Source: Elmis aenea (taxonomy: Eukaryota > Arthropoda > Insecta > Coleoptera > Elmidae). From it: a stretch of DNA of 64,000 nucleotides. This document shows positions 13,990 to 28,400 of this stretch, piece after piece. Made by a program: the position numbers and the translations under genes. The number at the start of each line of letters is the position of its first letter. Within the stretch, counting starts at the first letter, position 1. The notes beneath the pieces were generated by a model. It made no database searches, was not told the origin of the DNA, and saw only the letters and a program-made list of their open reading frames with translations. The stretch is taken from NCBI GenBank assembly GCA_947652605.1, contig OX393576.1, positions 52,800,966 through 52,864,965 of the forward strand, in the 5' to 3' direction.

Positions 13990-14757
13990 TATAAACTATG
14001 TAAAAACCTTTTTGTTTAATTCCTACTTTTTATTTAAAAAAAATAGTTTTTAATATACATAATATAATAGATTTCAAAAATAAATACATCTTCTTTGTAA
14101 ACAAAAACAATTTTTTAAATAAACTATTAACTCTGAAAGCTATTTTTGGATAATCCTCGAAATTTAGAAAGCACGATTCCCCTAAAAATTGCCGCCCGGG
14201 TAGGATTCCTTTGTATCAAATTTAATTTTTTTTTTTTTTTTTAATGGATTTAACCTAAATTTGCCGCCCTAGGTAGGCTATAGCCTATAGCCTACTTAGC
14301 CTACAGGTAAATCCACCACAAAAACTACTGTTTTCATCTTATAAATGTCAAATTATTTAATCTATTCCTTTATTAATATAAATAATATTAATTTAATTAA
14401 AACCGATTATTTATTTTCGAACAATCTTGTCGAAACGCTAAAAATTTTCTCGTCTTTTCATCAGTAGCGATCTTTTTATTTATCTTATATTGATCACACG
14501 TTTTTATGGTGGCATCCCAAATTTTGTCTGAAAGATTTATACTTTAACAGGTTATTAGTAATATTCTAATAAAAATTTTGATGATCAGTTTATTAAATGT
14601 ATTCATTCGTGCAGTTTTCTGTTTGTATCAAACTTTTTCGACAATATTTAAATTGTCCTAAATTGGCCAAGTTGTTTTGGACTTATTGTATATTTCTATA
14701 ACACTCTATTTAGGTTTAATGCATTTTGTTTACAAAAGACAAACTTGCTCTAAATCA

Positions 14758-15145
14758 CAGGTTCTCAACCGCAGGGCCGCGTACTTTGAAAGGTACCTAC
14801 AATATTGCATATAAAATGAAGGATTTTCACCTATTCAGCTTTTAATAGAATAATAAACATCTAATTGTGAATTAATTTGCTCTGGGCCATCTAGAATGTT
14901 GCATATAAAATGGAGGAATTTCACGTATTTACCTTTTTTTTTGTCACTTTGTCCCGCAACTTTTTTTTAAATCTGGTAACCTTCATTCAGAACTAACAAA
15001 ATATTTATTGTTTTTAATCCCTGGTTACTATTTTTTAGCTTCAGTTTGTATGTACTGTGCTGGGCGTGTAAAAATCTAATAGGGTTCCGCATTGTTTAAA
15101 AAACTGTAAGAGGGTTCCATGGCTAAAATAGATTGAACAACACTG
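14758..15145. mobile_element. Possible hAT MITE relic
   Basis: CAGGTTCTCAACC at the left and GATTGAACAACACTG at the right form imperfect terminal repeats of the same type as the hAT copy at 8.7 kb. No target duplication was found. Confidence 0.35.
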
Positions 15146-16301
15146 CAGTAGAAAAATTTACGTCTAACTTGAGAACTCGTTTGTCTGGAGCCTTTTATAA
15201 TACATTTTTGTTTAAAAATTTAAGTGTAGTTATTGTTTGTTGATTATTAAAATTATTAAAATCGACAAATACTCCTCTTTTAGTGTGTCTACGGTAATCT
15301 CAAGGGGTTCCGACCCTATTACACCACAAATTTACAATCTACCATTGTATAGTTGTGTTCTCAACCAACTTCTTGGTTATGTGGTCAAACGCGTTGTTAA
15401 TATCTTAGCGGCAGTTTTGCGATTCTTTAGAATGTAAGAAACCTTATTAACAAATAACTAACTGAATAATTAACTGTGGTAATGTTTCAAAATAGCTCTG
15501 ATAAGTTAAGATATTCACTTACTTTTACCTAAATTTAAGAATGTTCGACTAGCTATAACAGTAAAGATCGTTCGGCAAGGAAAATATAATGCGGAACTGT
15601 ACCACAAGTTTTTGTTGGAGAGTCACAGACCGCAACATGATGGTAACTGTACTAGAAACAGATGGTTTGTTGCGGATCCTTTATCCATTTAAGATACAGT
15701 TCCGTTTTAAAATGTTCGTAAGCAGTTCTTAAGACGCTTGTTGTGTCGGTGTTTCCGTTTTACTGTGATATAGATTATAAATAACTTACTGGACCGCTAC
15801 TAATAACCTGTCGTTGAAAATGTAAAGTATACACATGTACTTAACGTTATTATAGAATCTTCATATAAGTATTTATTGTCGTGAAACATATTGATTGCAT
15901 GCTTTACTGAAACCTTATACATACTTTACGTTTAAGCTTTTTCCAGTGCCGGATTATTAAATTTTGTGCATCTAGTCAATATGCGCTTTTATTTTTATTT
16001 ATTGTTTTTTTGAGTTATATAACTTGAGGTTCCAAATGCAAAAATTGTCGGACTGCAAAGCACTGCCTTTTTTCACTAATAAATGCTTATTAAAAGTCGT
16101 CTTTAACTTATTTATCATTTGAGCCATTTATTTTTAAAGTGGCATAAGTCACTTTTCTCGAAAAATGAGTTAAAGCTGTTTACAATTACGAAAATGTATG
16201 GTATTTTTATCTTTAAACATTTTACTTGCAATTTCTTTGAATTTGTCACCAAAACGAAGAAGACCCAAACATTATTCACAAATAGAAATGAATCCTTTAT
16301 A
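15146..16301. other. No gene recognised
   Basis: Mixed-composition sequence with a 66-codon frame at 15237-15437 that resembles nothing known to me. The stretch around 15.55-15.76 kb is less AT-rich and might be regulatory. Confidence 0.3.
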
Positions 16302-17061
16302 CAGGGTGACTTGTGGGAAACGGACGTTTTTTGAATGAACAGAACTCGGTTGATTTTCAAGTCTTTTTTTTGTTTTTTTTTGCAAAATGAAGAATAACAT
16401 CTGCCATTTGCTATAACAAAGTCAAGTATCCTCTTGAACGAAAAGCATACTGCAAACGCATCCATGGAAGTTCGAAGTTGTTAGAAATACGTTCCCTGGC
16501 CGCGTCATTTCGCGTTTCGGTGACTTGCCGTGGCCCCCAAGATCACCAGACTTATTTTCCTGCGACTTTTTCTTTTGGGGGCACTTAAAAGAACGTGTTT
16601 TTGCCCACAAACCGCGTACACTAAGGGAGTTGAAAGATGTCATTACAGAAGAGACGCAGTTAATTGACGCACAGCTGCTAGACCGAGTCATGAATTACTT
16701 CAGGCAGAGACTTGAAACTTGCATTCAGGAGGGTGGCCGCCACCTGATGGATATAATTTTCCATAACTAAATAATTATGGTAAATCAAATAGCATATGTT
16801 GTTTCACAATTTGTTATAAATAATTTTGCTTTTTCTTGAAAATCAACCGAGTTCTGTTCATTCATTTGTATACTTGATTGAAAACAAACAAAAAAAAACA
16901 ACTTTTCGTTCAAGAGGATACTTGACTTTATTATATCAAATGGCAGATGTTATTCTTCACTTTGCAAAAAAAAAACAAAAAAAAAAAAAAAAAAAAAAAA
17001 ACTTGAAAATCAACCGAGTTCTGTTCATTCAAAAAACGTCCGTTTCCCACAAGTCACCCTG
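16302..17061. mobile_element. Tc1/mariner-type element, CAGGGTGACTTGTGGG ends
   Basis: 760 bp between TA dinucleotides. The left CAGGGTGACTTGTGGGAAAC mirrors the right end near 17061. The mirrored arms continue inward (CAACCGAGTTCTGTTCATT, and the CTGCCATTTG/CAAATGGCAG blocks). The loop contains a transposase C-terminal fragment. Confidence 0.8.
16466..16770 (+). pseudogene. Mariner-type transposase C-terminal fragment
   Basis: It reads LPWPPRSPDLFSCDFFFWGH and then KERVFAHKPRTLRELKDVI to a stop at 16770. WPPRSPDL..CDFF.WG.LK is the conserved block holding the third catalytic Asp of insect mariner/IS630-type transposases. The HTH and first two Asp motifs are missing. Confidence 0.85.
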
Positions 17062-20000
17062 TACATAGGTGCTCGTTCTGTTACTACAGCAAAATAAACT
17101 ATATGATCGATTTGCTTCGCTATACATCCCCCAATTTACCAGTTATTTAAAAAATTTAAAACAAAGTGAAATGCCCGAAGATTTCATCACTCCTATTAAT
17201 GACAATGCTTAATGACGATGATTCAATACATGAATTAACTTTTTTATTAAATACATTATATAAGTTACTTATACTTTTGTAAATATATTTTGCAGTTTTA
17301 TCTTTATCAGTGTTTTAATTCGGTTTTGAGTGTAGTTTTGAATGTAATTTCAAAATTGTGACGAAAAGATTAAGTTATTAAAGTGATCACATTTTGAGAA
17401 TAAGGGACGTAGATGATAGCAAATACAGATATTTTAAAAAACAGTTTTTTTACTCAATACTCTTTTTTACATAATTATTAAATAAACAAATACTGTTGTC
17501 TAGATCATGTGGGCTTATGTATATCAATCTTAGTGCCCAAAAGTCGCAAATGACCTAGATAGATGCTGGTGCACTTTTAAATAAAAACATCTTTAAAAAA
17601 ATAAAACAATAATTTAAAAAATGTTCCTAAAAAATTTTATTTCCTAGGATATTTTTCAACTGACTGAATTTGTGTTCGTTTGTATGGTTTTTCTTTATTT
17701 TGCATTACAATTTTTTTCGCAGAAAATATGTTATTGGAAAACTCTTTTCGTTTTTTTTTATAAGGTGAATTACACTTTCAATTTTATTACGATTAATCTA
17801 TATTTACAACTGTACTAATTACACCTATGTAATAAGTGTAATATAGAAGTGGCATAATTATCCAATAATTTATGTAGATGAGTTCAAGGCTGGGAAACCA
17901 GTCGGCGTACAAGAATAATTTGTTGGATGATTCAGTTGCTACTCTTTTATATTTTGTAATAATATTTAATAATTACAAATAAATATCGTAAATTATTATT
18001 GCTAAATAGTTGTAGAACATAAAAGTGAATTGTGTTTAGCAACCTATTATGTAAAACAAATGAACTTATTAACTAGGTACATTTTTGAAAGATGTGTACT
18101 TTTTTCTTTAAATTTCTACGAGTTTAGAAATGAAATAATGTATTATTAAAAGATTAAAACATACAATAACATACTTGTTCAACTAGCAAAACAAATAAGT
18201 TTAGAATAAAATCGAGTTTGTAAATATCTAAGTGTTTTTCAGACGAGTTATATTCGTAAAAGAATTTTAACCTTAAAGCTGTTTTTGTTTCTAGCCCTTA
18301 CGCTGCGGCACTCGTTTGAGAAGTTCGTGCCTTCAGTGCGGCGTTTTTCGGGTCTTATGGAGTTTGTGGGTTACGCTCGCGTAATAATGCGACTCCCGCA
18401 CATGGGACACGAAAAATAAATGCTGAATATTATGGTTCCCGAAGTGAAAGGGCTAGTCATGTTTTTTAATTGGTATTTTAATGTAATTAGTGTATATTAT
18501 ATAGGTACTATTTTTCTTAGTGTGACTAGGGTTTCCAGATGTCCCGGTTTTGCGGAATTGTCCCGATTTAAGAATAACATCTGTCAATTAACTCTATTAT
18601 TTATGAAGATAAATAAACCATGGTAACCACCAAAATGAATTGTTTTATATTGGAATATTTAATGGTGCATTTACTTATTTTATTTTTTACTCAAAAACGA
18701 TAGGTTTTACGAGAAATATTGAAGAATAAAAAAAGTTTTTAAAGAAACAGAGCTTTCAAAAAGAATTTTTTTAAATTGTGCAAAATTCTAAATCACCAAA
18801 AAGTTCTAAAAACCAACAAGGATCGCACTTTTGAGTCCCCTGTGAAGATGGGAGATGATTGAAAATATTACTATGGGAAACTTTTTAAAGTATAAAACAT
18901 CTACCGAATTCATCCAAATTTGAGAAATAAAATAAAATCGATTGTCATTCAAAATTATTTTTGTATTTGAAATACTTTTGCTTGGTGCTTTGACAGCTCT
19001 GATTTTTTTTATGAATGTTTACACCTTATAAAAAAAAACAAGAAATGTGTATATTTGAAATCATGAAGTTTTTCCACCTACATACACTTAAAAAAATGTT
19101 CGGACCCCCTCCGAATAAAGATCCTGGCTACGTCACTGTAGAGCACCCTGTATATTTTTACATCTTTGGAAAGAAAAACAAATTTTTAATACAACTAGGT
19201 ACATTATTTTGAAAACTTAAAAACCTCAATATCTTTTTGTAAATTGTAATAGACATCTTGATTACTTAAATTGACTTTAAATGTTGCAAAATCCATGAAA
19301 ACTAAAGAAAATCGGGTTATCCTGATTTCATTTACACCCAGTGTATATTTATATACTTTTAAAGACATTTTATCAGCAAGTTTTTAAACCCATGTCGAAT
19401 TCTAAGTAATTCGTTTTTAAATGTCGCGTTAAAAAATACGGGAACTAACAAAATATATCATAGCAATATATAGGTATCTGTTCCGCTTACAGCAATTATT
19501 AACACCTCACGCTTTCAAAATAATAACATTATTGTAAACACGATATTAAAGTAATTTATGCAAGTAGCAACCTACACTAAGAGAAGATCAGAAATAAGAC
19601 CATAAAAAGATGAAAAACGTTACTAGAGCGTGTTATAACTAAAAATTTCTTATAATTATTAAACGTTTCAAACTTCACACGTTCATATACTTGTAGGTTG
19701 ATATTTTATGTAAATATTATTAGTTAAAACATTTTCTTAACTGTTCAAATTCAAATTACTAGCTATTAACTGTTCTTCGTGCTAAAACTGAGAATAATTT
19801 TAAAAATATATTAAGTCGATTTTGTAACGTTTGTACTATAAAGCAACTAAAAATGAATACAAAATAATTAAGTAACAATTTCCGTTACGATTTCTAATTA
19901 TTGCATGTACTTGACTTTTTTTTTATCTGAGACAGATATGAAAACCCGAAAGAGAATGTAACAAATAGTTGATAGGTTCATTACTTGCAAGTAACGTGCA

Positions 20001-20488
20001 CATAAAATACACCACTTACAATTAGAACCGATATTTTCCCAAAGTCGTTCCACGGCTATACTTACGTTAAATTGTTATTTCCTAAACCGTATTTACTACA
20101 AAGCGCAGATGCTATTAAAAATAATTAATTAACATCAGTTTGTGGTGTCGTTGGCAAATACGTTTAGTTTTTATTTAATAATGTTATACAGCCAACTGGA
20201 CAGACTTATAGCGAAGCTATTATTATTGGAAGTGACAAAATTTTGTTTTTATGTGTTTTTGACCAGTATTTTTACCGCAAATATTAAGTGGAAGCGGTTT
20301 TTAAAAGTTGTCAGTGATAATTGTGGTGCTTTTTCATTTAATTAGTTTACCTTCTGGTTTTTTAACACAATAAAAAAAGACTTTGATCAGGTCAATACAC
20401 CTAAAAGAATATTAGGCATTTGTTCAATTTTAATCCTTTGTAGAAGAATGCCTTAAAAAAATAACATGTTCCACATTTATTAAAGAGG
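17062..20488. other. No gene recognised; one small candidate MITE
   Basis: AT-rich. At 18291-18456 a GC-richer block is bounded by CTAGCCCTTACGCTGCGG and CCCGAAGTGAAAGGGCTAG, possibly a 166-bp MITE without a clear target duplication. CTAGGGTTTCCAGATGTCCC near 18530 looks like a lone hAT end. Confidence 0.3.
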
Positions 20489-20496
20489 CGCATAGG

Positions 20497-21016
20497 CAGG
20501 GCCATGCCGTGCTATGATGCAGAGAGGCGGCCGCATCAGGCGGCGCCGTAAAGGGGCGGCATAAGCAGCGAAATCAAAATTCAATAATTAAAAATCTTTA
20601 CGCGACGCTTTTCTATGTTGGTCTATCTATGTTATTCCGATATTGATGTACACGATTTATGATTTATGATATTTTCCAAATTAAAATTAATAGAACACTA
20701 CTTAAGAACTTCAAACAAAACTTAAAAATATGTCATTAATTTCTATTGAATCTACATTGGCTGCCACTGTAGACTACACATCACTAATTAATGAATTTGC
20801 TAAAGTTAGTTAGAAGGGTAAAACTGTAGTAGAGTGTTGTAGTAGATAGATATCATTATTTTAAAGTAGTTTATATTTTCAAAATTAAAATAGTATTCGT
20901 ACAATTTGTGCAGTTTTTTTTTAATCACTATCGAAGGTTATTTTAAAGAAAAAACATGTAGGGGCCGGCATTTCGAAGACTTGCATTATACTGAGAAAAT
21001 CTACCGCACGGCCCTG
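20497..21016. mobile_element. hAT MITE, CAGGGCCATGCCGTG ends
   Basis: 520 bp. Ends CAGGGCCATGCCGTG and CTACCGCACGGCCCTG. Flanks CGCATAGG and CGCATAGA match at 7 of 8 bases (20489-20496, 21017-21024). The left part is GC-rich. Confidence 0.7.
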
Positions 21017-21024
21017 CGCATAGA

Positions 21025-22479
21025 TGGTCAAATTGTGCCATTCATAACAATCAAAAAGCAAGACATCACAGACAATTAATTAAATTATTACTTTTTGATG
21101 ACCTTTGAACAATTCTATTATATATATTTATTTTTTCTTTGATTTTTACAAATTCTGATGTGATGACTTCCTTGCGATTAGCTGGTATTCTGATTTAGTT
21201 GACATAAGTAACCTATATTTGATGTGATCCATAAGAAATAATGTAAAGGAAAAAAAATTAGAGGTTTAGTTGACCATTTAATGGGCTTGGAAATATTCCT
21301 TGCAAAATGTGGTGAAGCCCTATTTTGCTCAAACAAGCCATTTCTAAAAATGGGATGTCATTCAATTCAGACATTAAGGCATTAGAAATGTTTGCAGCAT
21401 ATGAAGATTAATTTCACCTGTTACAGTGTTAGAAAGGAAATAAAGACTGATTAATGTGTCTCCCCAAAAAGCGACCTATACCCTAATTCATGGATCATTT
21501 TGCACATGACCTTTTGCTACCCAACCCCTCCCTTCTGGTTTTCTAAGGCCCAATATCATGTATTATTTTTATTGGGTGAACCATTAAGGTGAAACACTGC
21601 TTCATTGCTAAATATTGATAAATAAAAATTTAATAAACTACCTGGGACCTGACTTTTGGCACACCCTGTACGTTAGTTCTATAAAATTTAGTTCAGAAAA
21701 TGGTTCATTATTGTCTAGCTGGATTTGCTGGTAAAAAGTATCAATCTATTGCAAGTTATTCAAATGTACATAAATGTTCCTCTGTTTAAATTACACAAAA
21801 TATTGAATTAATCATTTTATAATTCGTATTATTAAAAATTTATATACCTAACCATAGTAAAGTATTATCAAATGTGATAATTCTAAGATTATCACTAATC
21901 TTATCAATCTGGAATGGCTGCAAAATTGCTCTATTTTTAATTATGAATCACATACCTATGTGTAAGTATTATATGTATAGTATACTTTGTATACACTTGT
22001 TAATAGTTACGTACTTAATACAAATTTTTACAAAGTGTCCAAAATAACTTATTTTACTATTAGTATCTCCCTTAACTATAACTGAGAGTTACAAGGTTGG
22101 TTAACAAAGTTAAAAGTTGTGCAATTTCCTATTTAATGTTAATCTAAAATAAAAATGTTCTAAACTTTTTTTGACTTTTTTTGACTCAAAAGTTATTAAA
22201 AAAAACTTAGTTTTTCAATTTTTGTTTCTTTGATTTTAATGATATCTTATTTGTAACTAAAAGCTCTTCTTCAAAAAAACATCTTATTGGCTGCAGGCTG
22301 ATCAAATTGAATCTGTGTTCGACCTTTATTAATATTTTTTATGGTATTTTTGCACCTTATTCTATCGATTTTACATTATAAAAATGTTATTATATTTTCT
22401 AATAGGTATACATTAGAGTATAATGTTTTGTTACACCGATAATTAAACCTCATTTTAATTATTGTTACTTTTTTTATAG
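21025..22479 (+). other. Intron or 5' flank before the myosin VI start exon
   Basis: AT-rich. It ends in a pyrimidine tract and TATAG acceptor at 22479. A lone CACCCTGTAC transposon end occurs near 21660. The untranslated first exon(s) of myosin VI were not located. Confidence 0.5.
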
Positions 22480-22488
22480 TAATACAAG

Positions 22489-25400
22489 ATGATGGATACT
22501 GTGTGGGCACGTGACCCCGATGAGGGGTTCGTGATTAGCCGCATCATTGAATTGCTACAAGATGGAGCTGAAGTTATACCACTGGATTCGAAACTTCCCA
22601 AACGTTTATGTACTTTCGATGACTTATATCAGGCTGGTGACTATAATAAAGAATACGATGACAATTGTAAGTGTTTTCAGTCGTATACTGGATAATTATT
22701 ACCAAAGAAATGTTTTAGGTGAAATGATATATTTGAATGAAGCTAGTCTGTTGAATAACGTTCGTAGAAGATACTATAGAAATAAAATATATGTGAGTAT
22801 AGGTTTATCATGTTAAGCGGCCCCCCCTACATGATCAATATTATTGCGGCAATATATTGCAAAATATTTTTTCTTGATGCTCCAAACAGTGCAATATTAT
22901 TGTCCAATTTTTAGTTGAAGTTTGAATTTTGTGCAGTTAACATGTTGAGCGATACCGAAGCTAGTTGTGTGGCTGTTTGCTTAAGAAAAAAAAATCGAGG
23001 AAAAGACGCAAATGGATGAAGCAGTGGTTTTAGTAAAGAAAGCAGTACACTCATGAAAATTTATTAAACTAAGATTAAGTGAACCAAGTGATTTTCGAAA
23101 CTTTTTGCGATTAGACGGTTCCTCATATTGTTAATTTTTTTAAAATTCTATTGCTGTAATCCTTGCACTTAACATCCCACAGAGCTGGTAAACTATGATA
23201 AACTTCAATAGACTCTAAAATAAATTTTCTGTTCTCTTCCTTTAACTTGGACATTTTTGACGATGTTTACTCTACAAAGTTTTGGTTAAAACTGAATCAA
23301 TATTGCACAATGTTGCACACAGACGATGCAATATATTTCATATTGCGCAATAAATATCTAAAAATTTTGAATTCACTCAATATATTGTGCAACCTTTCAA
23401 TACGATCCACAAACGGCCAATATTATTGTGCAAAGAGCAATATTGCACAATAATATTAATGGTGTAGGGGTCGCTTTAAGTAAACTGCTGAAATTCAAAA
23501 GAATAACTATTTTTAGTACTTATTTATAATTCTGAAGGATTTTTATAACTCGTAAATGATAAAATTGCATTTATCTCGGGACTTGGGTGATAAACAAATG
23601 AGTAGATAAAATCATTTTACTATGGACAAAAAAATTTACGTTGATGACAACTACATCTAACAATAAGATTTTTTAAATTTTGTTATTTTAGGTTTTCGTC
23701 CGTACTTAATATTTAAAAGATTTTTTTTAATTAAAATTTTTCAGTATCTTAATTATCTCATTTTGTTCAGGTATTAGCTCTAAATGTTAACAAACTCTCA
23801 AGGGTTGCGTAAATAATTGGACCACCCTGAATATTTAGTAGCTTAAAATATAAATTAAATTTTTATAGTTGAGTAAATGTTATTACATTTCTAGTGGGAG
23901 TCAATTAATTTTTTTTATGTATGTATACTTAGTGGCCGTAGCTAAATTCACAATAACAATGACCTGTCAATTTTGGTCAATTTTAGTCAAGTCATGTAGG
24001 CGAATCTCTTTTGCATATTACACCAAAGTAATAACTATATACAGAGTGTACAAAAAGTAACGTAACGGATCAATATCTCGTCTTGTGGCAACTTTACAAA
24101 AAAAAGTTTCGAATAAAAGTTGTTTGTGGTAATTTACTACATAACCTAAAATTATTTTCAACTATACACAGTGTTTTGTTTATGCATACCGATACGTCAC
24201 TTTGTTTTCTTAAATAGAACACCCTGTATATTTTGCACTTTTTAGATGCAGAATTAAATTGTCTTTCAAAATGTATAGGGTTTTATGTGTCTAAAATCAA
24301 TCGTTTTTGAGTTAAGTTTTTATGAAAATTTTGACAGAAACTGGAGTAAAAAAATATTGATATTTCACAACATAGCAATTTCAAAACGAATTCCTTTGAA
24401 ATTTTGTTCGACAATAGTATCACAATGACTGCTGACTAGTTAAAATTTTAAAATATTACACAGGGTGTTTTTTATGCTCGGTCCAATTGGTTAAACTTCA
24501 AACACGGATAAGTCAATTTTTTTAAATAAAACACCCTATATATTTTTACATGTTCTTATCGATAATTTAATTATCTTTAAAATTTGTTAAAGGTCTATTA
24601 TGTCTAAAATTAATATTTCTGGAGTTATTGCGGTTTTCAAGATAATTAATGGGCACAAACAAAATATTTAATAGAAACGTTTGCGTTTGAAATGTTTGAA
24701 GATATAAAACGCTGCAGTTTTTGTTAATAAATGGTTTATTATTACTTAGAAAGTTAATAAATATTGCTAAAAATATATTTAAGAGTTTAACTGTAGAGCA
24801 AAACCCAAAACTTTTATAACTTTACTTTAAAAAATGCACTTGGAAATAATTAGAAATTTGTAGAGCTCTAACGAAATTTATAAACGACATTTGACCGTAC
24901 AAAATGTTAATATTAATCTCAAAAAAATTATCCTAGTAACTAAAATAATATCCCAGCAACTATTCACTTTTTGTAATCGATCAATATACTTAATGAGTGA
25001 GGCTTTATTTGCTTTAATTAAAGAACAATTTATGTTGTTTTTTTATAATGAAAGGACCAGGTGTTGCCAGTATCATGTACGTAAATAAATAAGTGATGTG
25101 ATAAGTTTGACTATCAGCATAAAATTACGATGCAGAACAATTTTATCTAGATATAACATATTTCAACTAAGGAAATGGCACTCAAACTCTTATACCAAAC
25201 TAGTTTTAAGTAATAAACCATGTGGTCAATGAGTGAATAATAAAAATTGTTATTCAAAATTGAAAGACACATCTTCTTTCATTTTGAAACATTACTCTTA
25301 ATACTATATTAATTGATTACATGAACAATATTGTATTTATCTAATAATACATATATTTCTAAATAAAATTTCCCTAATATTCATATATATTGTACAACAC

Positions 25401-28400
25401 TTCAGAAAATAATATTTCCAAGATAATATTTTGTAATACATATTATTAAGCTACATACCTAAATCATTAAAACCCAGCTAATTAAATAGCATATATAGCA
25501 TATAGCTAAATTTCCAAGAGACATAGGTACTCAAAATCATTATTTATTGTTACTTGTACATTCTTATGTTGATTCACATTTTAAAAAAATTGGATGTTCA
25601 ATTTTAAAATTCTCTAATCAGTAGACTTTGGATGAGTTAGCTTTGCTGTCAATTTATAAATGATGATCTGTGGCATTATAAAGTGAAAGGAGTTTAACTT
25701 TAAAAGTATGTAACAGTTATGTTGGCTAATTAAATTTACAGTGATCATCTGCATATAAGATGCATTTAATGTACTTATTTGCAATTCAAATTTATTTTAA
25801 GGAGTAAATGTAAATAAAATTTTAAAAAAATATATGTGAAGCTCGAAGAACAAGTATTGTTAAAAGTATATATCAGGGTGTCCCAAACACGAGGCCTAAC
25901 AAGAAAATTGTTGATATTAAGAGCTTGGTTAAATTAGGGAAAAGTTGTACAATTTAGTTCTTCATCTGATAGAAAAATTCTTTTAACTCTTTTAATTTAA
26001 AAGTTACTTGGGAAAAAATAGTACCCAAAATTTTTGATGCATACAGTCACATTACACATTATTCATGGAATTTATAAAATTGTTTTTAAAGCGGGCTTCA
26101 GACGATCAGTATATATTGTCAATAAATAAATATTGACAAACTGCATTTGCCTCACACGATCAATATTTATTGACAATACATTTAGTTTAAGTTTGACAGT
26201 CAACGATGTTGTATCGAAAGAAAGCTTGTGTTGCTATTATGGTGGTTATCGGTAAAAACCCAAACAAAATTATGAGCAAAGAAATGGTTAAATGAAGTTC
26301 ATACTACCACCCCAAAAGATTTTCAAAATTATTTTCGCATGACTAGCACGTCTTTCAAGTAACTATTTATTTAGTAGAACCAGCTATCGTGGAACAAGAT
26401 TAGTTGTGTTTATGGAAAAGTATGATTTTGATACTTTTAAAAACGATTAGCATACTTGTTGACTGTAGCTCTTCTCGATGCAAAGCGAGGTATTGTCAAT
26501 AATCGCTGTCAAATGGTCAATATTTATTGTCAATGTTAAAAATATTTTGCTTTTCATTAAACCACCCCATCAATATTTGAAATATTGACAATATGTCAAT
26601 ATATACCATCAAACGTTCAATAATATTGACAATACTGAAATATTGACAATATATATTGATCGTCTGAAGCCCGCTTAAGATAAATAGGATGGCCATGCCA
26701 TATTTAGCCTGGAATTTTAGACACCCTGTATATATTCTTAATATATGATTTAAAAGTTATTTGAGACTACCTGAAATACAGACATAGAAATACTAACATA
26801 AACAAAATGGAAGTTGAAAATAGCTTTGTGTATAGCAGTTCATTAATGATATACCAAATTTATTGAAAAGCAACCTGAATATTCTGTTTTGTTGCTTATT
26901 TTTGATATAATGCTGTGTGGAGGATAAAGAATAAGTTTAAATATCACTTAAGTTATCAGTATTCTCTCGCCGGTTTCTAACAGTTTTAAAAACCCATGTT
27001 CCATGTTATTTTAAAATTAAGAAATCCACATAATTAATTACGAAATAATAATTGATTTTGATGTAATTAATTAATAATAAAGCTTAAATTCATTAAATGT
27101 TGGTAAATTAATTGATAATTGAAAAGTTATTAGGCCTTATCTTCATCATCCATTTTTATGTAATAATTTTTTAGTATATTAAATAATGCGATGTTTTTTT
27201 TTTCAGTCTTATGTTGCAAACATCTTAATAGCAGTAAATCCTTATACAGAAATTCCGGAAATGTACTCTTCAGCAACAATACGTAATTATCAGGGCAAGT
27301 CCTTGGGCGAAAGACCACCACATGTATTTGCAATGGCAGATAAAGCGTTTAGGGACATGAAAGTTTTCAAACAATCACAATCGATCATTGTATCTGGAGA
27401 ATCTGGAGCTGGAAAGACTGAATCAACCAAACATTTGTTAAGATTTTTATGTCACAATTGGGGCACAAGCGCTGGCCCAATAGAACAAAAAATTTTAGAT
27501 GCTAATCCAGTACTGGAAGCATTTGGAAATGCTAAAACTACTCGTAATAATAATAGCTCTAGATTTGGGAAATTCATAGAAGTGCATTTTGATAATAAAT
27601 TTCATGTGGTTGGTGGACATATTTCGCACTACCTATTAGAAAAATCGAGAATATGTTGTGCTACTGGAGATGAAAGAGGATATCATGTATTTTACTTGCT
27701 TATGGCTGGTGCTCCAGATAATCTTCGACAAAAACTGCATCTTACACAACCAGATCATTTTAGTGTAAGTACTGAACATATTATGTAAACATAGCTTTAG
27801 CAGTTTAATTAGCTTTTGTTATTGGTAAATGTTTCTGAGATCTTCATGGCAGTAAAATTATTTTGGGCAAACTGTATATTAATATGTATATTTATATATT
27901 TCAAGTATCTGAAAAATGGATGTACAAGATATTTTGCCACCCCTGCAAGTGCTAAAAAGTTGTCTGCTGATCAAAAAAGTGCTGCTCATTCGAAACAAGA
28001 ACACCTCAAAGATTCCATTGTGGATGACATCGAAGATTTTAGTGTTTTGGATAAAGCCTTGTCAACTTTGGGATTAAATGATGCTGAACGACTGCAAATC
28101 TACTCCATGGTAGCTGCAACATTACACTTGGGTAACGTAGAATTTGAAGATAATCCTGAAGATACAAGAGGAGGATGCAGAGTTTCACAAGGTAGTGAAA
28201 AGTCACTTATTATTGCCTCAAAGTTATTAGAAATAGATGGAACTGAACTTCGACAAGCTCTTGTTTCCCGTGTTATGCAAAGTGCCAGAGGAGGTGCAAA
28301 AGGAACAGTCATTATGTAAGTATTTTGCTTCAGAAATACACAATATTCACTCTTTATTTTCTTAAGTGGGTCCTCTTGTACTTTTCAGTGTTGAAGTATA

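Noticed and set aside
16115..16465. 116-codon minus-strand frame overlapping the mariner-type element
   Set aside because: It crosses the transposon end and reads its inverted arm; no protein similarity is seen.
26090..26675. Short repeated ATTGACAATA motifs considered as a CRISPR-like array
   Set aside because: Spacing is irregular, both orientations occur, and TIRs with a TAA site show a transposon in a eukaryotic intron.
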